A stretch of 64,000 nucleotides of DNA from Pseudozyma flocculosa PF-1 (GCF_000417875.1 NW_006920875.1:598538-662537); one strand, 5' to 3'. Positions 44,472 through 57,659 are shown, counted from the first letter of the stretch. Program-made: numbers and translations. The notes: generated by a model from the letters alone, not told the origin.

Positions 44472-45218
44472 GCCTCGGGACGACGGCATCACCGCCACCT
44501 CGCTGGCCCTTCTTTCAGTGTGTCGAGAGGCCAGCTTCGTTGTTCTGCATCCTTCTTCCTCTTCGCTTCGTGGTGATGGCGCACGGATCAGATCGTCGAG
44601 CCACGTCGTGGGTAGATGCGTTCGTAGAGAAGCAAAGGGCCTGTCAACACGCCACGACAGGTGCGGCAAAGCGGGGCTCGACCGTATGTATCGCCTCTTG
44701 GCTCGCGAATCACACGCCCCCACCGGCGCCTGTGCCTCTGACGGCATCTTTGACTTCAACGCATCGCTCCCAGGCCGATTTTCTGCCTGACGTACGTACG
44801 TGGGTCGCCCAGGACGAGAGTACCGGGGAGCGAGCTTCGCGCGGACGCGGTGTGCCAAGTGCGGGACCATCATGTTCGGGTATTGGGCGATATGCATTCA
44901 TTATCCATGTCGTGTAAAGTAGATAGGCCCGAGGTTGGGCTGACAGTCTCCTGAAGGTTGTTCGAAGACGAGGCAGTCGCGACCGAGTCGGTGCGCTGCC
45001 GGTAGGCTCGCTCTTCGGCCGGGGCCGCGGTCTGGCCAAGTCCTGCGCACCGCTTGGCTGAGCGGATCGGCCGGGGCAAGTCCTCGTGGCTGCCCTGGCC
45101 CACCGTGGCAGGAGTCCCTCAGCGCAAGCAAACGCGACGGGGCAGGGAGCGGATCGGATCGGAAGAGCGGTGGTGGAAGGCGACATGGAACGCGGAAGCG
45201 GCGCAGCCAGCTGGCGCC
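44472..45218. other. Convergent intergenic region, no gene seen
   Basis: 3' flanks of protease copy B and Erg25. No coding frame or repeat of note, apart from CGTACGTACGTG near 44790. Confidence 0.5.
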
Positions 45219-46335
45219 TCATGACGACTTGACCTCGGCGGCCTTGGCCGCGAGCGCCGCCTGCCTCTTCTTCTCGGCCTGCCTGGCACGCGTGCGCTTG
45301 TAGGAGGCGTCGGTGCCCATGAAGTGGTCCCACCAGCGGAAGCTGGTGGCGTAGCAGCCGACAAAGGCGGCGTGGTGGTGGTCGTGGTGGTCGGCGCCGG
45401 CCCAGAAGGGGATCCAGTTGTGCATGCTGATGGGCAGGTCGTAGCCAGAGTGGGCATCGATGGCCTGGAAGAGGCGGAGGACGATCCAGACGTAGACGGT
45501 GAGGATGTGAAGGTTCTTGGTAAAGGCGCAGAGGAGGAAGGGGCCGCCAATGGTGCCCGTGCCGAGGATCAGGACCTCGAGTGGGTGAGCGTACTCGGCG
45601 GCGAGCCCGAACGGCGCCGAGAACTCGTGGTGCTTCTTGTGGATGTGCTTGTAGAGGGGGCCCCAGTGGAGGGCGCGGTGGGCCCAGTAGTGGAAGGCGT
45701 CCTCAAACACAAAGAAGAGGGCGATCTGCCAGGCCATGGTCGAGAGGCTGGGGAAGGGGACCTCGTGGGTGGCCATGCCAAAGTACTCGCAGATGGGGTG
45801 GAAGGACCAGATCTGTGGCAGCTCGACGGTGAAGTGGCTGAGCAGGACCGACTTGGTGCAGTCCCACTGCTGCTTGGCCGTGGGGATCTTTTCGTCCTGC
45901 AGCTTGTACTTGCGCATCGACGGCATCTGGTCAATGATGATCCACGGAATGGCCCGTCCGAAGTAGACGATCTGAGCCGAGGCGGCCGGACAAGGGAGGA
46001 GGGATGACGGAGGTGAGCGATCGCATTCGAGACACGGAGTTGCAGCATGGGATGCCAGCTCGAGCCTCTGGCCCTCGACCTGGTGAAGACATGCACCACG
46101 GCCACCGCGACACGCCGCCGAGCAAAGCGCTACTCACCTCGTGGAGCACAAAGGACATGATGCCAGTGGCGAGGACCGGGTTACCCCAGTAGAGGTACCA
46201 GTTGGCCCATGCCTTTTCGAGGACGTTGAGGCTGTTGAAGTCGGTGCCCTTGTAGAGGTCGGTGGCCAACTGCGCCGTGGCGGGGTTGGTCAGCGCCCCA
46301 AGGGTCGAGTTGAACGACGACGAGACAAAGTCCAT
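45219..46335 (-). CDS. ERG25: C-4 methylsterol oxidase (Erg25)
   Basis: Exon 1 is 46335-46138 and exon 2 is 45971-45219 (166-nt intron, GTGAGT...GGCTCAG); the product is 316 residues. It belongs to the fatty-acid hydroxylase superfamily of membrane di-iron enzymes. The three His clusters are present: HRALH (164-168), HKKHH (177-181) and HHDHHH (261-266), plus IDAHSGYDLP near 237-246. Hydrophobic stretches at about 48-65 and 145-160, and after the second His box, fit an ER membrane protein. The enzyme oxidises the C-4 methyl groups of 4,4-dimethylzymosterol in ergosterol synthesis, needing O2 and cytochrome b5 as electron donor. The C-terminus is Lys/Ala-rich (about 295-316), as in other fungal Erg25 proteins. 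The length is normal and all key residues are intact. The gene stands alone, 3.7 kb from its upstream neighbour. Confidence 0.95.
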
Positions 46336-49300
46336 GGTTGACTACGAGAGAGGGCAGTCCCTAGAGGCGGACAGCCGGGGCGCGGTCGGTGGGTCGGTAT
46401 GGGCGAGGGGAGGTTGAAGTGTGTAGGTGCTGCGATGGCCGCCGCCGTGATTCGGAACAGTCCTGGGACGATGGAGAGTCGCTGCTGTACGCTGGAAAAG
46501 CTAGTTGTGACGTGGTGGTGGTGGTGGCGGGATGGGAAGGTGGCCGCCCTGGTTTTGTGCTTGGGGCACAGCGAGCCGCCCTGCCTGCCTGCCTGCCTTT
46601 GCAAGCAAGACGAAGGCGCGGCGGCAGAGTGGCGGCGGCGGCAGGTGTTGGGCTGCACGTTGGCCCCACGAAGAACCAAAACGTCTTTGGGGCCGGGCGC
46701 AGGCAGGGTCGTTTGAAAAATCAAGAATCAGGCAATTTCCGAGGCGAGGTCGAGGTCAGGCCGGGGGGGGGGGCCAGGCCGCCGCACCGAGATTTCGTAA
46801 GGATGCCAACAAGTGCACGCACGCACGCTCGCACGACGGCTCGGCGCCAGCAAGGCCGTGGCCGCGGTCGAGGACCGGCGTGGCCTGGCCTGCCCTCTGC
46901 CCTGGCCTGCCCTAGCCTGCCCTAGCCTGTCGGTTGGATGTGGCACCACCCCTCGCCGCGCTTCTTTTCGCCCCCGGGATAACCGAGGCAGGCTTCCTCT
47001 CGCAGGCCAGCTGGCCAGGCGAGGCAAGAGGCCGAGCCCAACGCCCAACTCAAAGCAGGATCGGCGACCGCGAATCGGATGATTTGCGGCTCGTGGCGTG
47101 CCACGGCCTGCCCGCCACACACGCTCCTCGCTCCCCGAACCAGGCCGGCCGCGCTCGCTGCATCGGCGCCCGAGGTCCGCACAGCCATGCACGGCTTGAC
47201 ATGGCACAGGGAGCGCGCCTCGTCGCCACCTGGATCTAAGCACGGAATGGGTCGGCGGTGTCGACGCTCTTCGTGTGTGGATGGTCTCCTCTGGGTGCTC
47301 GTTCGAGGTACCTCGCAGGCGCCATGGCCAGGCAAAGGCGCGTTCTGGCCTTTGACTAGTACTGGCTTGGCTGGCCTGGGCGGAGCGGCGACCGGCGGCA
47401 ACGAAGGGCGCCTTTCGGAGCCTACCCTCCCGATCTCGTCACCAGCCCGCCCGATAGTGAGCCGACGAAGTCCTTCAGTCGACCCGACGTTGTCCTGGCC
47501 TGTGTCAGTGATGGCGCTGGTGGTCGCAATCGGCGCTTTCCTCCCTCCACAGATCTGTGCGGACCAGAAGGTGAGCGGAGAGGAAGGGGCTCAACGGGAA
47601 AGAATATTAATGCCCGACAATCATGATGGCCTGCAGGCGATGGAGCAAAGCATCGAGCCGTCGCGCAGAGACGAGGGCTGCCAGTACTGTACACTGGCTG
47701 TCGACAAAGCCGACCGAAGCAGCGTCTCCATCTGCCGATCAGCAGAGTGCCAATCACGTCTGGCGTCGAGCATCGGCACAGCTGCTCTGCTCAGGAGGCT
47801 ACGGCGTCGCGTCCAGCCCGAACAAGGAATCAGGGAGCATCACGGATCCAGGGTGAGGGCGACGACTCTGCGCCCGTTTGGAGCATCACCCGAACCGCTC
47901 CAAGGCGAGCGCGGCGCGCCGGTCAGTGCCGGTGGCGCAGCGGCAGCTTAACAGTCGAACAAGGGTAAGCTTGCATTGTCATGATCGTGAGAGTATAGAG
48001 ACATGCATTCGCCATGGCAGGAAGCCTCGCTCGGCTTGACTTGATGAGGATACGTTCCAAGAGACGGTCGGGCCGGAGCGACGGGCGGGCGCGGACAGGT
48101 GCGTCTATCTGTGTCGAGCGCGGGCGTGCGATCAGGCAATCAGGACGCTGGATAGAGGGAGATGCTGCTGAGACGGTGAACGGTGGATGCGATGGTGGTA
48201 GTGGTGACGGTGGTGGTGGTGGCGGTGATGATGGTGATGATGGGCCCAAGCGAGGCGTCCCCTGGCCCGCTTGCCAGCCGGGTGGCCCGAGCATCAATTT
48301 GGCGGGGTGCCTGGAGGCCAGGCAGGCATGCCTGGCAGGCGGTGCAAGCGGCGGTGCGGGCGGGCGTTTCTTTCTTTTTCGTTTCACACCAGATCGACTC
48401 GCTTCGCACGGGGCGGCGTAAGGCTGGGCTGCCGTCCTTGCATGCATACAGGTACGTGCTGCTCAGGCCCGGCTGGCCCTCCCTTGACGATGGCTTGGAG
48501 CGGGCTGGCTGCCTGCCTGCCTGCGGCTGAGCGAGATGCTCCTGCTTTGCCGCCCAGTCTTGCGGGCCCGAGGAACAAGCAGCAAGCTAAGGCAACGTCT
48601 AGAAGCAAGAGATTAGACGCGGGCGGGCCGACGGGCGGTTGGGCTGGCGGCCGGGAGAGAAGAAACAGACAACCAAGCCAGCCCCACGCGCCAGGCACCG
48701 GCCCCGACCGCCGTCACCGCCCCCCAAGACGACGACATCGGGCGCTGCGTACGTTGTGTGCTGCAGCATGTGTGTGACTTGGCCAGCAGGCAGGCCAGCG
48801 CGGCGCTGCGTGCGTTGCACAGGACGTACAACGCCAGCACGCGTACGCACACCCGCACGTACTTATGGCACGCAGGCAGGCTGGGCTGCGGACCCCGACC
48901 CTAAGCGAGGCGAGGGGTCGAGGAAGGAAAAGGGGGCGCCGCGAGCCACAAATGAGGTCCTTGCTTGCTCGGTCCGCTATCTGCTCTTCGATCCCGGTCA
49001 GCAGCTCGCACGACCGTCGACGATGGCGATGGCGATGGCGAACAGAACAGCAACGACATGTTCACCGTAGCGTGGCGGGCGTGTGTGACGAGGTGGGTAG
49101 GAGGGGCAGCCAGCGCGGAGGGGCCGGGGGCCAAGCTACGGGCCAGGCGTGCTGCGTCGTCGGAACGGTGCCGTTGCCGGTGAGCGGAGGGGCCATGCAT
49201 ATGCTACTCTACTCTGCTGGCGTGCAACGACGAGGAACGGCCTCCTGCCTGCCTGCTGGCTTGCCCGCCTCCCCTTGCCTGCTTTGTCGCTTGCTGCTGC

Positions 49301-50012
49301 GAGTCTCTTTCACCCACACAACCACCGTGCGCCCGCCTTCGCCCTGCTTGCTTGCTTGCTTGCCTGCCCTTTGGTCTCTGCCGGCCGTCGTCGTCGTTTG
49401 TTGCGCCACCATTTGGGCGGCCGGCTCCTCCGCCTCGTCCACGTCCTCGTCCGCGTCCGCGGCCCTCTCTCTCCCTACCCTGCCGTCTCCCCTCTTCTCG
49501 CCTCCTCCCCCCGATCCCCGTCCACTTCGCTCCCGTCTCTGCCATCATCTGTCCGACCTCGGCCTGCGCTGTACGGTCTCGCCGCACGCCCACGACTTCC
49601 CTGTCCGACCCGCCCATCACTCGCCGACCATCCCAGCACGGTGTGCGCAGTCCAGAACGTTCAGTATACCCCACTTCACGGCCCATCATCCTTACCCGGC
49701 GCCCTCGCCAACCAGCAGACACATACCGGCACGCCCCTTATCTCGGCCTGGAATAGAAGTAGTGACACCTTTGGCCCCCGGCCGTCTCTACATCGTACAA
49801 CTTCTTAACGGTGCCCGCCACGATCAACCCGATTTCTCGCCGGCCTCGTCCCCCGGACCTAACTCGCAAGGCTCGGTGCCACGCCTGAGAGGTTCCCTGC
49901 GCCTGGGCGGCTCCGTAGCCTACTTCTGCCGACCCTCGACTTCGTCTCACCTGCTGCTACTGCTGCTGCTGCTGCTGCCGCTGCTGCAGCCGCCACCAAA
50001 GGCGACATCGAG
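46336..50012. other. Long divergent intergenic region, no gene seen
   Basis: In 3.7 kb between ERG25 and the Msb1-type gene no frame on either strand carries recognisable motifs. It is dotted with TGCC/GGCA and GGCCTGCC tracts (46580-46600, 46880-46930, 48505-48520), GTG/GGT runs (46510-46530, 48190-48240), TTGC tracts (49345-49365) and CCAGTACTGTACACTGG (47681-47697). The last ~700 bp is pyrimidine-rich and contains GCTGCT runs just before the start at 50013. Confidence 0.5.
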
Positions 50013-53000
50013 ATGCCTGCCTTGTTCTCTAAGCGCACAGCCAAGGGCAAAGGCAGCGCCGGACTGTCCAAGGGCGGCTTCGGCTCGACTTCGACGGGCG
50101 ATCTCAAGCGCATCGACCTCCTCACCCCTTCGCCCAGCTTGGCGGACGCACACCCGCTCCCCGCCGTGCCAACAAAGGACGACCTGCCGCCGCTCCCGCT
50201 CTCGGCCAACGATGCCTACCTCAATGTCAGCCAAGGATCCAGCGGACCCCAGTCCGCCGGCAGCCAGCACTCTGAGTTTGGCCGGCTCGACAACCCGACG
50301 CTCCGCGCAAAGGCCTCGTCGCCCAGCCTGCCGACAGCCAGGAAGGGCGGCGCCGGGACCCCCAACCACCTCACCATTCACGGATCGGCCTTTGGCAGCC
50401 TGCGCCGTTCCAAATCCAAGACCGCAGAGTCGCTCCGGCCGCTCTCGCCGCCCATGACTTCGTCGGCCGCTTTTTCAATCCGCAGCTTCAGCGAAAGCGC
50501 GAAAAAGACGCTCGAGACGCCGTCGTATGGCTACACGCCTCAGTCGACCGACGTGCAGCTAGATCCGTCCAGGGTGCTGCCAATCCTCGAAGCATGTGGC
50601 GACCAGATCCGCAAGAGAGGTGAGTGCCATGAGCGCGACTCATCGAGCAGCTCGAGCCTGTTCGTTCAGGCTGCAATGGAGGAAGCACCGACCGACCGAC
50701 TGAGCCTCTCGCCTCTGAATCTGTTCTCGCCTTTTCCGCCCGCCTCGACCAGGTCTCGACTCGCCTCTGATCTTTTCGTCGATGGCCCTCGACCTGAATC
50801 CGGACAGCGCCACCTCGCTGATCAAGGCCTTTCAGAACGGATCGGCGCCGGCCAGCCGGCAGACGCTGCCCGCGGCATTTTTGGAAGAGGTGCAGTACGC
50901 CAACCCGCACGACCTGGCCGCCGTCATCAAGTGGGCGTTTGCGCGGATGGGCCGGGTGCTCGCCGTCCCGATCCCTTCGACGGTGCCCGCCAAGAAGGGC
51001 GAGGTGCGCGAGGAGATGGTCTACATCCAGCAGCGCGGCTTCCTCGACATGGACCTCTACATGGCGTGGCGCGAGAGCGAGCGGCGGTCCCGGCATCCTC
51101 CCGACGCCTTCAACTCGTTTTTGCAGCAGCTCCAGACCCCGACGGCGCAGCTGCTCTCTTCGCTCTTCTCGCTCCTCTCGTCCACCGCATCCTACTCGCT
51201 CAAGAACGGCATGGTCCCCGCCAAGCTCGCCAAGCACTTTGGCCCGCTGCTCTTCGGCCTGCCGGAGGACGAGACGTTTGCCCGCACCTACGACGCCTTT
51301 GTGCGCGCCAGCAACGCCGCCGAGCACCTCCTGCTCGCCTACATCCGCAGCCAGGCCGCCGTGTCTGCGCAGCCGCCCAAGCTGATGGACCACGTCGCCG
51401 GCTACCCCACGATGCTGGCCACCGACATTGCCATGCCGGGCAAGCATGCCAAGATGGTGCCCGTCGTCCAGATCGAGCGCCAGGTGCGCCTCTACAGCCC
51501 AGACCTCGTCCACACGGCGTGCGAGATTGATCTGGACGTCGAGTGCCCCGAGTGGGACGCGTGTCGCCACGACAGCGACCGCCACGGCAAGGACCCGCAG
51601 CTGTCGGACCGCTTCCGGAAGCTCATCAACCTCCGCGGCGGCGGCGCGCAGGGGAGAGGCAAGGTGCCGAGCGGCGTCGTCGCCTTCGGCCAGACGGCGG
51701 CCGAGGACGCCGAGGTCAAGGTCTATGGCTCGCTCGTGTCCAAGCAGTGGGGCGACTTTCTCGCCGACGGCTTCACCGCCCCGGACGAGACCAAACTCGC
51801 ATTTGACCTCAACGAGAGCGCGCGCAAGGGCCGCCATCAGAAGCGCGACACGGTGCAGTGGACCGAGTTTCAGTCGCTTGGCTTCGACTCGGCCGACGAC
51901 GGCCTCGACACTGTGCTCAGCTTTGACGACGGGCTCAAGCAGGAAGTCGAGAACTGGCCCGACGAGCGCGAGCGTATCCTGAGCAGGCTTCGCGAACGCC
52001 AAAAGGCGCTGCCGCCGTTCCACTACGACACCACGCCTCGCCTGATCGCGAGCCCGTCGCGCGCCGGCGACGCCGCCGGCACCTGCGATGGTCACCCCAT
52101 CTCGCGGATGGACGAGGCGTTCGGAGACGTATGGGCCGACTACCTGGTCGGCGCTGGGTGGAGCAACCGCGACGAGCTCACCCACCGCACCTCGAACTTT
52201 GCCGTGCTGCAGTACAAGAGCCGGCCGGGCCCCTCGACGGTCGGCTCGCAAAGCGCAGGCTCGAGCCTGTCGGCGCCCACGCGCTTCGTGGTGCCGCGCC
52301 GGGACGAGTTGGGCCAGGACATTCCCGAGGACCCGCGCACCGATGCCGCCTGGTTCGTCATCCAGGAGGTGGTGCCCCAGCTTTACCGCGCCGAGCTCGA
52401 GGTGGCCGGACGCGGCAAGAGCAGGGGCAACGCCATGGTGCGCAAGTTCACCATGTTCCGCTCCAAGAAGGATCGGTACCAGGACGACTATTTGACCGGC
52501 GCCGAGTCGGATCCCTTCCGACCTGGGTACGGCGGCGAGACCAAGCACATCCGGCTGAGCGACATCGGCTCGCGCACTGAACTCATCGACGGGGCTAGCG
52601 GCCCGAATCGCTACGACGCGTACGCCGACCCGAGGCCCTCGCGCCTGGCGCAGAGCCAGAGCCACAGCCGGTTGCATGTCTCGGACGATGCGACGTTGGC
52701 CCAGCAGGGCCGACCCAGCGCCGACAGCAACCACGCGCAATTCCGCAGCGAGGGCAGCAACGGCACCGGACAAAGGCTGATGTCGACGCTACGGGCCAAG
52801 AGCATGCGCGTGGTCAAGGGCGCCAAAAAGTCGTCGTCTCATCTAGACGGTGCCCCGCCACAGCAGCATGGCATCTCGAGCGCGTTCCACCAGACGGGCG
52901 GCCGCGCGCAGAACGGTGGCCACGATGCCGACGCTTCCTTCACCTCGGAGGACTTCGAGGTCCGCAGCGTTCACGACTCAGACGACCCAGACGCGGCCGA

Positions 53001-54459
53001 GCTCGAAGGACGGGGCGGTGCACAGCGGAAGCGCAAGAACCTTGGCGGCCTCTTGGGCGCCCAGGAGAAGCAGGATACCAAGGACGACGCCTGGCTCGAC
53101 GTGCTTTTCAAGGCCAACGAGAACCGGATGACGGGTCAGGACGTCGCATGGAGGGCGCCGAGGAAGAGCAACGGCCTGCGCGTCGCCGGCGCGGCGAATG
53201 TCGCCACGACGGCCAATGGCCTGACCGAGACGGCCGTGCCCGATGCAACGTCGGCGAGCATGACCAAGACTCTGGCTCTCGACACCGACGCAGTGTCTCG
53301 CGACGAGCCCCAAAGCTTTGACACGCCGCGAGCGTCGACGCCGCCTCAGTTTCCTCCGCTCCAGAGCAGTGGGTCCCGGCCGGACGCCGCCACCGCAGAG
53401 CACGAGCCCGAGCTGGACCGCATCGACAGCCCATCGAGTAGCCGGGCCGAGCTCGACAGCCGCTACCTCGACCGATCGTCGAGCACGATTGATGCAAACG
53501 CCAAGACCGAGACGGCCGACACGTCGCTCGTCCTTCCGGCTCCGCCCATCGAGGTCAGCAGCGGGCGCAGTTCGCCCCTGCAGCCCTCGCCGTCCATCGC
53601 CGAACACTCTCCGCTGCGGTCCACGCTGCGCCCTGTGGCCAGCAAGGAGGCGCAGCCCAAGGCGACAATCGACACGAGGGCGCTGGTCGAGTCGCTCCGC
53701 GCTGGTCTGAGCCCCGTCGAGGCGGTCCGCAAGAGCAAGGCGATGGCGCCTGCCTCTCCGGCCTCTGAGACTTCGGCCTCGCGGATCGACCCTTTCTCAA
53801 AGGATCGGACCGCGGGGCGCGTCGCCACCGTTGCCAGCCGTTTCGGAGGCAAGGGTGCGCCAAAGAGCCCGCTCGAGCCCCTGTCTCCGACGCGCGTCGG
53901 GCCTATCGCGCCGCCGCCCAAGAGCCCCAAGCGCGCCCTCGCCGCTGCGGCTCTGATCGCTGAGCCCGACGTGTCATCGTCGTCGACAGCGACAACGACG
54001 ACGACGACGACGACGACCACACCCGTCGATGCGCCCATGACTGCCGAGGCCAGCGTCGATTCGCCCGACGTCACACTGAGCCCCATTCGCCGCCGCCACG
54101 TGAGCTCGGGCGCCGAGCCGCTGTCGCCCACCAAGACGATTGACTCGTACGTCGACCAGGACTCGATCTACCCGGAAGATGCGGCGTCCAACTACCACTT
54201 TTCCGGCGAGCCCGCCGACGCGGTCGGCGGCGACGAAGAAGAGGAGGAGGTGACGAGCGACCCGCCGCGAGAGTGGCGCCTCGTCCCGCGCTCTGGCGAC
54301 AACGGTCAGGGCTTTGCCGAAGACTATGGCCGCGCCGAGGAGGAGGACGAGGTGTACGCCATGCCGACGGGCTACCGCGAGCCGTATCAGCCGGGCATGC
54401 CGCTCGACAACGTCATGGAAGAGTCGGAGAGCGTGCTGAGCGGCAGCAACAACCTCTGA
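50013..54459 (+). CDS. MSB1: Msb1/Mug8-domain morphogenesis protein
   Basis: Exon 1 is 50013-50619 and exon 2 is 50753-54459 (133-nt intron, GTGAGTGCC...CGACCAG); the product is 1437 residues. The conserved Msb1/Mug8 region spans about 185-700 and crosses the intron: VLPILEACGDQIRKRGLDSP, then LIKAFQNGSAPASRQTLPAA, VIKWAFARMGRVLAVPIP (a RhoGAP-like part), GMVPAKLAKHFGPLLFGLP and later DAAWFVIQEVVPQLYRAELE. The second half (about 720-1437) is low in order, rich in Ser, Asp, Glu, Ala and Thr, with many SP/TP sites and a Thr run encoded by ACG repeats near 53995-54020. Yeast Msb1 works in polarity establishment together with Cdc42 and Rho1 signalling and sits at sites of growth. A similar role in bud or hyphal tip growth is likely here. 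Phosphorylation control is an inference. Confidence 0.88.
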
Positions 54460-55683
54460 GCCGCCGCTGCTGCCCTGGTTGACCTGGGATGGCGTGGCGT
54501 TGCTTCGCTGCCGGCGGCCGTACCCCTGGACCGACAAGCGACCCGCATCCGCTTGTCTTTGCATGACTCGACCAAGCCTCGGCTCCCTTTTCATGATCTT
54601 ATCCTGTCCTGTCCTGCGCGGGCCGCTGCCTCGGCCCAGCGGCTGAGGCGTCGAAGCCCGCGGATACCTTAGACGGCGGCGGTAGCAGTTGCTGCCGCCA
54701 GTCGGTCGATCTGCCCCGGTCTTCTGTTGTCCCTGTTGTGGACCAGGGGACGCTACGTTGATGGGGGCGTCCCCGCCCTTCCCCCTCTCCTTTATTCCCA
54801 CCAGCGCCTCTCGTTCTCTATTCCCACCCCACCACCGCCTCTCGCTCTCGCTCGCACTTGCTCGCTCCGCGATCCGTAGCGGACTGCCTGCCCATCTACG
54901 CTCATTTGGCCCCCCATCTCTTCCCTTTTACTCTCACACCTGTCAACCAGCGAGTCATTCTCTGTTTGTCGTGTGCTCCGGCCCGCGACATTGGTTCGAC
55001 GGCCAGTTTAGTCACGGCCTCTTGATGTGTTGCGGGCAGGTTGCAGACGCGCACGCTCGCTCGCTTCTTCCGTTGGCTTGGCATCGGGCCGAGTCTGCGG
55101 GCCGTACCGTATGCACCGTACCGTGCCATGCGTGGTTCGAGGTCGAAGCTAGGGTCTCGGAGCGAGCCGCGTTCGCCCTCTACTAGGCTAGTTGGCTGTG
55201 GGTCGTTGCAGGTAACGAGGGTGCAGGAGGAGCATTGCACCGCTTCGGTACGTCTTCCGAAGGACCGAAGGAGAGAGAGAGGGGGCTGGAGATGCTGAGA
55301 CGGAGCGGAGCGTTCCGACCGTGTCATGTGTGGCGGTGCAGGGACGCGGCTGAGCCGGACTGGCCGGCAGGTCTAACCAAGCCCCAGGAATCGGCGCCAA
55401 GGAGCAAGCAAGCCGGCAGCGGCAGCGGAAGACGAAGGTGGAGGGCGAGGAGAGAGGAAAAACCGAGGACCGTGCACGCCCCACCACGTCCCTTCTTGAT
55501 AGCCGGCCGCGCTCGCCCGCCTTCTGACAATCTACCACCATCTCCCCTCGCTACCTTATCAAGCCCTAACCTAACCCCACCTTTCAAACCACACTCTACT
55601 CTACTCTACCTCTCGCACCTTCCTCTTTCTCTTCCTCCTCGATCAGGGGTGAAAAGGCAGCATAGACGACGGGGAAAAAGAAG
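54460..55683. other. Intergenic, no gene seen
   Basis: 3' side of the Msb1-type gene and promoter of the GNAT gene. A CTCT/TCGC-rich stretch (54780-54860), a GA run (55270-55285) and a CTA/ACT-rich pyrimidine tract before 55640 are visible. No convincing coding frame. Confidence 0.5.
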
Positions 55684-56672
55684 ATGGGGTACCGAGTGCA
55701 ACCGGCGACGGCGTCGGACAGTGCGAGTCTGGCGCGGATCGAAAAGCGGGCATTCAACGATCCCAACAACGCGGCCGACGAGCTGGGCCGCCTCCTCGCC
55801 ACGGACCCGCTCACCGCATCGATCGACGACGAGGAAAAGGCGCGCCTCGCCGTGCAGCGCTTCCGGGCCTTTTTTGACGATGCCGATTTCGTCGTCGTCA
55901 AGGTCGTCCAGGTCCCCGATCACCCCGCCCAGAGCGAAGGAGAGGGAGAGGGTGAACGGGCAGAGGCAGAGGCAGAGGCAGAGGCGGTGGCGTTTTCGGT
56001 GTGGATCCGACCTGTCCTCGGTGGTATCAAGACTCGTCCTTGCCCCCGGTCCGATGAGCAGGCCAAGAAGGACGAGGACGAGGATGACGAGGAGACGAAG
56101 AGGAGGAAGAAGGATGCTCTGTGGGCCAGGTTCTCGGCTGCTATTGACAGGAAGAGGGAGGAGGTCATGGGTACCCGACCCCATTGGTGAGTCCTTGCCG
56201 GATTGGCGCTTCGATCGACCCGACAACGGATACGAGAGGGGGGAGCGGTAGAGGAGGCGCTCGCTCCACCCTATCCGCTTCGAGCACTGACCCATCCACT
56301 GCCCCTTGCGCCTTGTCCTCTGCGCCGACTTTACGATGCAGGTTCCTCAAGCTCCTCTGCGTCGACCCCGCGCACCAACGACGGGGGGTGGGGACGATGC
56401 TGCTGGACTGGGGGCTGCAACGAGCCATGGACAACGCCGACGAGGTGCCGGGTCCGTTTAGCGTCTACCTCGAGTCGAGCCCGGCGGGCGAGGGCGCCTA
56501 CGTCAAGGCCGGCTTCAAGGTCATGGGCCACGACCGCATCGACGAGCCGCGCGCCCAGCGCGGTTACCTACAGTGGCCCTACATGATCCGATCCCCGCCC
56601 GCTCCCGTCTGCCAACGAGGCTTGCACCGAGGCGCGAATCGCGCGCAGCCCCAGCAGCAGCAGCAGGCGTAG
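55684..56672 (+). CDS. GNAT-family N-acetyltransferase
   Basis: Exon 1 is 55684-56186 and exon 2 is 56342-56672 (155-nt intron, GTGAGTCC...GATGCAG); the product is 277 residues. The N-terminus YRVQPATASDSASLARIEKR is the usual first strand and helix of a GNAT fold. After splicing, LKLLCVDPAHQRRGVGTMLL (170-189) supplies the acetyl-CoA pyrophosphate-binding motif Q/R-x-x-G-x-G (Gln180 to Gly185), followed by a helix and VYLESSPAGEGAYVKAGFKV, the last conserved GNAT block. The family transfers acetyl from acetyl-CoA to an amine; the substrate is unknown. Two unusual low-complexity insertions separate the halves: an EG/EA repeat at about 84-100, encoded by GCAGAG units, and a charged KKDEDEDDEETKRRKKD segment near 130-146. 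The C-terminus has a short Gln run. The in-phase join and motif continuity support the intron. Confidence 0.88.
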
Positions 56673-57659
56673 CCTCAGCAGCGACCTTACTTCACCGTCG
56701 CTCGTGGCAACGCAGCAGCAGCAGCAGCAGCAACAACACCATAAGGAACAGCAAGCAAGCAAGCAGGAAGGAACAGCAAGCAAGCAATCAACAGGAACAG
56801 CAAGCAAGCAAGCAACAGGAACAGCAAGCAAGCAAGCAAGCAAGCAGGAAGGAACGACAAGCAAGCCAGCAGTCGGGGCGGGCGGGGTTTCGGCTGGGTT
56901 GGGTACATCTCCGATTCCGCGTAGATGGGACGCATGCGGCGGTGCGCGCGCCGCTCGGCGTCCAGTCTTTGGTCTAGCAATACAAGGAGGGGCAGGTGGC
57001 ACAGTGCAGCAGCAGGGGGGGATGGGGGTGGTCGAGAAAGGGGGGGGCAAAGGTGTGAGGGGGAAGGACAATGATCGATGCTGGACAAGAGGGGAAAGAG
57101 GGTGGTGGGGCAGGCTGGGGCAATGCAAATGATGTGAGATGAAAAGCGAGGCGCAAACAGGGCGGCTCGACTGGCAGAGAAAGAGCGGCCAATGGTGGCG
57201 TGTGCTGGATGGGTCGGCGTCGCCCCAGCCGCCGCCGCCGTCGTCGTCGTCGGTGCGTACGGCAGACGAGTGAAGAACGGCGGATGGGGTCAAGCGGCGA
57301 GGCAAGCAGCTGGGGCCGTGACTAATACAGGAGAATGGAGGGGGAAAGGTGGCGCGACGGGATTAATGCGAAGGTGGCGAAGGTGGTGGAGGTGGTGGCG
57401 GCGGCGGCGGTGTCGGCGGTGGCGATAATGATGATAATGATGCAGAGGGTCCGTGGTTGGGGTCGGAGGGTCGCGGCGAGGCAGGGAGGATGGTCGAGAC
57501 GATTAAAGAGACTCGAAGTGATCGCAGGGGAAAGAGAGAATGTCGCCAGGATTGCACGCGGAAGGCAGCGGGAGCGGGCGAGGTCACGACGGGGAGATGG
57601 CCCGCATCTCTGCCGCCGAGTCCCTGGACCCGACCCAAGCTCGTCTTGTGCGCCGGAGA
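56673..57659. other. Convergent intergenic region with tandem repeats
   Basis: It begins with a CAG run and an AGCAAGCA-type repeat block (listed separately), then G-rich sequence around 57010-57060 and GGC/GGT-triplet runs near 57380-57425. No gene recognised. Confidence 0.5.
56713..56861. repeat. Imperfect AAGC / AACAGCAAGCAAGC minisatellite
   Basis: A CAG-triplet run (56713-56735) passes into repeated units of the form GGAACAGCAAGCAAGC, at least five copies with variable numbers of AAGC, just past the GNAT stop codon. Confidence 0.8.

Noticed and set aside
47923..47960. Sequence GGTGGCGCAGCGGCAGC resembling a tRNA D-arm/A-box
   Set aside because: No matching T-arm (GGTTCGA-type B-box) or cloverleaf follows at the right distance.
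50488..52773. Long minus-strand open frame opposite the Msb1-type gene
   Set aside because: Antisense shadow; the plus-strand frame carries the recognised domain and in-phase intron.
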